From a virus: a stretch of 64,000 nucleotides of DNA. The notes beneath the pieces are model-generated. The model searched no databases and was not told the origin of the DNA. It saw only the letters and a program-made list of their open reading frames with translations. Each line of letters starts with the position of its first letter. Positions within the stretch are counted from its first letter, which is position 1. Of the stretch, positions 61,401 to 64,000 are shown piece by piece. Position numbers and translations under genes: made by a program. The stretch lies in the IMG/VR virus record IMGVR_UViG_3300037804_000252, positions 1 to 64,000 of that record, one strand, 5' to 3'.

Positions 61401-61605
61401 AGAACCAACTGATTTCTCTGATTAACTCAGGACTCATTTCAGTTTTTGCGTGTGCGATATCACCAGCTAAATAGATAACTGAATTCTCAATGTTATCTTT
61501 ATCTACGTTGTTTAAGAATTTTTGGAATACTTCTCTATATTCCTTATGTCTTTTTAGATTACGAATATGTAAATCTGCTAAATGGTAGATTTTTTCTACT
61601 ATCAT
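58474..61605 (-). CDS. 47/46: Fused gp47-gp46 (SbcD/Mre11-SbcC/Rad50) recombination nuclease
   Basis: One 1043-aa frame with both halves of the complex. Residues 1-340 are the Mre11-type phosphoesterase: HLADLHIRN, YLAGDIAHAK, ITGNHDCN, CLFHGPVNL and MLGDIHKRQ carry the metal ligands. From about 375 the Rad50-type ATPase starts: GIFAPNASGKSSLFDALSF (Walker A, about residue 400), long coiled coils, a zinc hook EECDICMEN near residue 716, signature CSGMEKFISGLA near 955 and Walker B NFLVIDEGFGTLD near 985. T4 codes these as separate genes 47 and 46. The complex resects DNA ends for recombination-dependent replication and host DNA breakdown. Four-base overlap with primase. No frameshift is seen at the junction. 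Confidence 0.94.
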   Translation of the reverse strand: MIVEKIYHLADLHIRNLKRHKEYREVFQKFLNNVDKDNIENSVIYLAGDIAHAKTEMSPELIREISWFLTECANRKHTFLITGNHDCNLNNNYRLDVLTPIVENLENDRIHYLKDTGVYPFHNLTFVVYSILDNQENWPKGELVEGENTICLFHGPVNLAQTDIGYTVSSNSFTTDMFDGFDMVMLGDIHKRQTLGTPTIAYAGSMIQQNHGESLEKHGYLLWDVESRTFEEVDIPNDYGFYTLDVNDGIVPTVTNMPKKPRLRVRVSNTDPSQIKKALTKIKKQYKVQEFTVTRMDTLSKQKTGNFDDRLAIGNVKDIEFQNELIKDYLERQYLADDVTIDKIKQINRQINTKLVDDDVTPNIQWVPKQFEFSNMFSYGENNKIRFNNANGIVGIFAPNASGKSSLFDALSFCIFDKTSRTYIAKNILNNRKSNFYCKLHFQIQDVDYFIERRAKLINRGKNLKVDVSFWKEDESGIHSLNGEQRRDTNSIIQQYLGTYEDFVLTTLSLQGNNTLFIDKSQSERKEILAQFMGVDIFDKLYSHAQEENRDNASLIRKFKQDDFTQKLADIQTDLKRAEAEYKLEEVHLKTAKEKVEKHNQKLISLNEKIVKVKSDNYSLTDLENKKSTSETSLTELLSQRDKTQSKIGKLEETQIELEEKIDSYDEDKIDKGLTEYTELGYDLTLVENNIEKHLIKSESFNERKQHLDSHKYNEECDICMENSQTILEQKEKVESELETIKSELSDLENKQSELVSKRNELAPFQAEYEKLKKLKEDENKVSRDINILINKLSTFETQEIKLNSELIQVTQIIDDYLENEKQIKINKELRDEIVDVRHDLGKSKQILLNSESDILVLNGSVSSLKNQKKTIEDRIEEVSQLEEQHGLFEYYLNSLGKDGVSYELISKALPMIEGEVNNILGQIVEFGLQLEMDGKNINANIVYDDQKWSLEMCSGMEKFISGLAIRIALINVCNLPRPNFLVIDEGFGTLDNENLTSLYMLFAYLKTQFDFVMIISHIDSMRDVVDSLMEIKKVNGFSNIKF

Positions 61606-62540
61606 ATATTATTTAGTTTTGAAAGGATTAAATCATCCCAACCGGTTTCTTCGGTTTCTTTTAACAAGTTATTTATTTTATCAAATCCCAATTCACCAGC
61701 ATCACCACCTTCAGGTATAACATTCTTTACCTTTATACCATTTTTGATAAAATAGTTTGCATGCTTAGTAGAATCATCTATTGCATCGGAATCTAACAAT
61801 ATGTTGATTTCCTTTACACCCTTCTCTTTAATTTTGTTTTGTAAACTTCGAGGTATAAACTTTCCTAAAATAGGAATAACATTTCTCTTAACTGAGAATG
61901 AATCAAAAACACCTTCTACTAATGTAATAGGTTCTTTCCAATCAATTTGATTATCAAATACAATTACATTCCTACTGACAGGTGGATTCTTATATTTCAT
62001 CTTTTCATCTTCATAAAAAGAACGAGCAATGAAATAATTTAATTCACCATCTTCATTATAAGATGGAATAATTATTCTACCACTATATAATCCTTCCTCA
62101 CAATAACCAATGTTATATTTCAAAACCTCATCCATAGAAATACTTCTTTGTTTGAGATAATGAATTGCTTGATTATAACTTGGATTAATTGATTTTGGTT
62201 TTTTAGAAAGTGTTTTGAATTCCTTTGGAAGTCTGAGAACTATCTTCTCAACTTCTACTTCGTTTCGTTTTGGTTTATACTCACCATATATAGAATGAAT
62301 TCTTGCTAATTCACTCTTATCAAGATTTAGTTTATAAAGTAAGGATTGAATACTCCTACCCTTAGAGTCACATACCCAACAATGCCAATATTGAGATTCT
62401 AAATTTATTTGGAGTTTTTTCTTATGGTGATGGCAAAAAGGACAATGATGTGCTTGTTCATTTCCTTTCATTGATGTACCAACACCTAATGCAGAATCCA
62501 ATACGTTTATAACAACTAACTTATTTCTTGCGGAGAGCAT
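61602..62540 (-). CDS. 61: DNA primase, T4 gp61-like
   Basis: A 312-aa primase that makes RNA primers for the lagging strand with the replicative helicase. A zinc finger is visible at the N-terminus: HHCPFCHHHK (Cys33, Cys36) and WHCWVCDSKG (Cys54, Cys57). A Toprim domain follows with TLVEGVFDSFSV (Glu near 204) and INILLDSDAIDD (Asp pair near 248). GFDKINNLL is near the C-terminus. Length is close to T4 gp61 (342 aa). It is read from a strong Bacteroidetes-type promoter 15 bases in front of its start and is coupled to gp47/46 by an ATGA overlap. The helicase (gp41) is not in the window. Confidence 0.92.
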   Translation of the reverse strand: MLSARNKLVVINVLDSALGVGTSMKGNEQAHHCPFCHHHKKKLQINLESQYWHCWVCDSKGRSIQSLLYKLNLDKSELARIHSIYGEYKPKRNEVEVEKIVLRLPKEFKTLSKKPKSINPSYNQAIHYLKQRSISMDEVLKYNIGYCEEGLYSGRIIIPSYNEDGELNYFIARSFYEDEKMKYKNPPVSRNVIVFDNQIDWKEPITLVEGVFDSFSVKRNVIPILGKFIPRSLQNKIKEKGVKEINILLDSDAIDDSTKHANYFIKNGIKVKNVIPEGGDAGELGFDKINNLLKETEETGWDDLILSKLNNI

Positions 62541-62555
62541 AAATTAAATTTTATA

Positions 62556-62587
62556 CAAATATACGAAAAATATTTGGATTTACCAAA
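62556..62587 (-). promoter_or_regulatory. Bacteroidetes-type promoter of primase operon
   Basis: Coding strand TTTG (62587-62584), 20 bases, TATATTTG (62563-62556). The primase ATG is 15 bases downstream, so the leader would be short. The 12-mer CAAATATACGAA on the plus strand is shared with the next promoter at 62829. Confidence 0.82.
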
Positions 62588-62591
62588 TTAT

Positions 62592-62795
62592 TTATGTAAG
62601 ACTTGAATCAGATACATCAAATAGGAATTCTCCTAGTTTTTTTATATCATTTATGGTTTGGGGGTCAGTTTTTCTTTTTTCAAGAATAGGAATCAACTGT
62701 TGAATTGATTTTACTGCTATTTTTAATCCATCATCCTTTGCATTCAAAGAATTTGGATTTATACCATGTTTTTTTGCTATTTGGTCTAAAGTCAT
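62592..62795 (-). CDS. Small hypothetical protein, 67 aa
   Basis: I take the ATG at 62795-62793 (MTLDQIAKKHGINPNSLNAK). A longer reading with a TTG start at 62831 would begin inside the promoter -7 element and is unlikely. The N-terminal DQIAKKHGINPNSLN looks like the first helix-turn-helix part of a small DNA-binding or sporulation-like fold. The rest is helical, IAVKSIQQLIPILEKRK then TINDIKKLGEFLFDVSD. It lies between a GIY-YIG gene and primase and has its own promoter. It may be an early regulator, but the family is not recognised. Confidence 0.65.
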   Translation of the reverse strand: MTLDQIAKKHGINPNSLNAKDDGLKIAVKSIQQLIPILEKRKTDPQTINDIKKLGEFLFDVSDSSLT

Positions 62796-62828
62796 AATAT
62801 TATTTTTTGTGTATATACAATTAATAAA

Positions 62829-62860
62829 CAAATATACGAATAATATTTTAATTATCCAAA
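62829..62860 (-). promoter_or_regulatory. Bacteroidetes-type promoter of 67-aa gene
   Basis: Coding strand TTTG (62860-62857), 20 bases, TATATTTG (62836-62829). It overlaps the last codons of the GIY-YIG gene. The ATG chosen at 62795 is 33 bases downstream of the -7 element. This site decides against the TTG start at 62831. Confidence 0.8.
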
Positions 62861-63312
62861 TCTTTTTTATAAAATTTTCCTAATATATTACCATTTAGAC
62901 AATTATCATCTGAAAGTACATCATATTTGAATTGATAATGTACTTCATAATAAGATAATGATTTTTTTGAATAGCAGAATTGTAATACACTTCGTTTGAA
63001 CTCTTCTTCTTTACCTTCTGAGATTTGTTCTTTAATCCAATCGTTTGATGAGTAGTATTTCTGCCAGTCAGAAGATTTTCTAACTTTTTTCTTTTTGGGT
63101 AGTGAACCTCGTACACCTTTTAACTTTCGTTCTTCTTTGATACGTTGTAATTCTCTAACTCCGATTTTTACATTACGAACACTTTGTAATGATTTTTTAC
63201 CAATGTAGTATTTACCAGAAGGAATATGTTCTATTTTGTAAACAAATCCTACGGCATTTTCAGGTATAACATCTTCGGTAACATCGTTACCATTCCATAA
63301 CCAATTGACCAT
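62848..63312 (-). CDS. SegE-like GIY-YIG domain protein, 154 aa
   Basis: GFVYKIEHIPSGKYYIGKKS (residues 22-41) is a GIY-YIG signature (G-F-V-Y ... Y-Y-I-G). KKKKVRKSSDWQKYYSSNDW follows, where SDWxxYYSS(N/S) resembles the SegE-like family of phage nucleases. The C-terminal part has RSVLQFCYSKKSLSYYEVHY, then QFKYDVLSDDNCLNGNILGK, also typical of that group. Such proteins act either as free-standing homing nucleases or in DNA processing. It starts nine bases before the small gene upstream ends. Catalytic Arg and Glu were not located with certainty. Confidence 0.75.
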   Translation of the reverse strand: MVNWLWNGNDVTEDVIPENAVGFVYKIEHIPSGKYYIGKKSLQSVRNVKIGVRELQRIKEERKLKGVRGSLPKKKKVRKSSDWQKYYSSNDWIKEQISEGKEEEFKRSVLQFCYSKKSLSYYEVHYQFKYDVLSDDNCLNGNILGKFYKKDLDN

Positions 63313-63320
63313 AAATTATT

Positions 63321-63503
63321 TTATTTGTGAGAATCTGTATAAGGTTTGGTATTTAATTTACCACCCCTTGCTTGTTTTAGTGCACTTTCATTTTTAGAAA
63401 GGTCTAAACCACCATCTGCTTCTAATTTAGTTTTGTCCCCACCTTTAAGGTTTGCTTTTGATACTGCTGGAGGAGTTTGTGCTAATCTTTCTTCTAAAGT
63501 CAT
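63321..63503 (-). CDS. Small hypothetical protein, 60 aa
   Basis: A Lys/Gly/Ala-rich, probably disordered protein: MTLEERLAQTPPAVSKANLK, then GGDKTKLEADGGLDLSKNES. No family is recognised. It has a TATATTTATA motif 20 bases upstream of its start, like the late genes, so it may be a small virion protein. Weak coding evidence other than frame, spacing and promoter. Confidence 0.6.
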   Translation of the reverse strand: MTLEERLAQTPPAVSKANLKGGDKTKLEADGGLDLSKNESALKQARGGKLNTKPYTDSHK

Positions 63504-63523
63504 AATTGTTTTCCTTTATATAT

Positions 63524-63533
63524 TATAAATATA
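63524..63533 (-). promoter_or_regulatory. TATATTTATA candidate promoter element
   Basis: Coding-strand TATATTTATA, 20 bases before the start at 63503. An ATTG lies exactly 20 bases upstream of its TATATTTA (63557-63554), so here the late-type motif has a partial -33 element too. Confidence 0.5.
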
Positions 63534-63536
63534 ACC

Positions 63537-64000
63537 TTATGTATCGAAACGAACAATGAAATTTACAGGATAATCTGGTAATGATTTGATTGCTTTTGGT
63601 AGTTTTGCTACTGCAACCATATTATTATCATTATCATATAAACCTATTGTTGTAATAAATGGTGCTATGTAAGAACCTGTTGGGTCTACCGAAGATGATA
63701 TCATATAGTCATCAAAACTACCAACACTTGAATTCAAAGATGATACAAATGGATGTGATGAGTTTTTAATATATCTTGCACCAGGTTGATAAAATGATGC
63801 GGTGTAAAATTCATTTGATGAAAGTGGTCTATCTCTTCTATTTGCTAAGATACTTAATTTCTGTCCTCCAACTTCATGTATTGCTGTTGGATTTTGTGAT
63901 ACATTAAATTCGTTTTCTAATACCGAAAGAAATATTTCATTTTCGTAAATAGTCATTGTAGAACGATATGTAACTGTATATTGTGTTAATTCAGAATTAT
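63537..64000 (-). CDS. Virion structural protein fragment, 5' end outside window
   Basis: The frame stays open upstream of the ATG at 63956 to the window edge and reads NSELTQYTVTYRST before TIYENEIFLSVLENEFNVSQ, continuing NPTAIHEVGG. TIYENEI...NEFNVSQNP is a pattern I associate with marine T4-like phage structural proteins, usually preceded by more protein. I therefore treat this as the C-terminal part of a larger gene and not as a complete 139-aa protein. The remainder is Ser/Tyr-rich (SHPFVSSLNSSVGSFDDYMI) and ends in FIVRFDT. The exact function is unknown. Confidence 0.75.
   Translation of the reverse strand, partial: NSELTQYTVTYRSTMTIYENEIFLSVLENEFNVSQNPTAIHEVGGQKLSILANRRDRPLSSNEFYTASFYQPGARYIKNSSHPFVSSLNSSVGSFDDYMISSSVDPTGSYIAPFITTIGLYDNDNNMVAVAKLPKAIKSLPDYPVNFIVRFDT

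Noticed and set aside
62796-62831. TTG start at 62831 for the small gene before primase
   Set aside because: It lies inside the -7 element TATATTTG. The ATG at 62795 gives a sensible leader.
25149-63533. TATAAATA as T4-type late promoters
   Set aside because: On the coding strand the sequence reads TATATTTATA. The TATAAATA orientation would direct transcription away from the genes.
63537-63956. Complete 139-aa gene beginning at the ATG at 63956
   Set aside because: The frame is open with protein-like codons up to the window edge, so it is more likely the end of a longer gene.
1-64000. tRNA genes, rRNA, integrase, transposase
   Set aside because: No cloverleaf-like sequences, recombinase or transposase motifs were seen on either strand.

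Overview
This window is part of the genome of a large tailed phage of the T4 superfamily (contractile-tailed myovirus), AT-rich and almost entirely coded on the minus strand. I recognise terminase large subunit (gp17), portal (gp20), prohead protease (gp21), acidic scaffold (gp22), major capsid protein (gp23), neck/tail-completion proteins, primase (gp61) and a fused gp47-gp46 recombination nuclease. Three intergenic sites match the Bacteroidetes promoter (TTTG, exactly 20 nt, TATATTTG; consensus TAnnTTTG at -7), and there are no Shine-Dalgarno-like leaders. The host is therefore probably a low-GC Bacteroidetes bacterium such as a flavobacterium. This is inference, not proof.

Layout in transcription order (right to left). 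64000-61600: a structural-protein fragment cut by the window edge, a small protein, a SegE-like GIY-YIG nuclease, another small protein and primase. 61605-57649: fused gp47/gp46 and a short UDP-sugar dehydrogenase. 57489-57656: one small ribbon-helix-helix-like gene, the only plus-strand gene I accept. 57398-47503: a 3162-aa fibre/adhesin carrying a Hint (intein-like) domain, followed by its probable assembly chaperone. 47445-42647: a coiled-coil protein and a translationally coupled sugar cassette: a three-domain glycosyltransferase/methyltransferase, a TibC-like heptosyltransferase, and the two halves of HldE (heptose-phosphate adenylyltransferase and kinase). 42591-38021: a coiled-coil paralogue, an 1145-aa double nucleotidyltransferase and a conserved unknown. 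38043-25248: lipoprotein-like membrane protein, terminase, portal, prohead core/protease cluster, scaffold and major capsid protein, closed by a strong terminator. 25120-21601: neck and tail-completion proteins and two unknowns. 21601-1: a 4585-aa repeat protein, a 288-aa structural protein, and a giant fibre gene (more than 2300 codons) running off the left edge.

How it fits together. The head genes form one continuous late block in the order package, portal, core, protease, scaffold, capsid, neck. Very large adhesins lie on both sides. The heptose cassette lies immediately downstream of the Ser/Thr-rich fibre gene, behind its own Bacteroidetes-type promoter. This suggests the phage makes ADP-heptose and glycosylates its own fibres, or alters host surface glycans. 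The other unusual points are two complete type-1 copper (cupredoxin) ligand sets inside the left-hand fibre, a Hint domain that lacks the +1 nucleophile needed for splicing, and two promoter classes that appear to separate early/accessory from late genes. No tRNA, CRISPR array, insertion sequence or integrase was seen. No stretch longer than 300 bases lacks a gene; the largest gap is 28024-28223.
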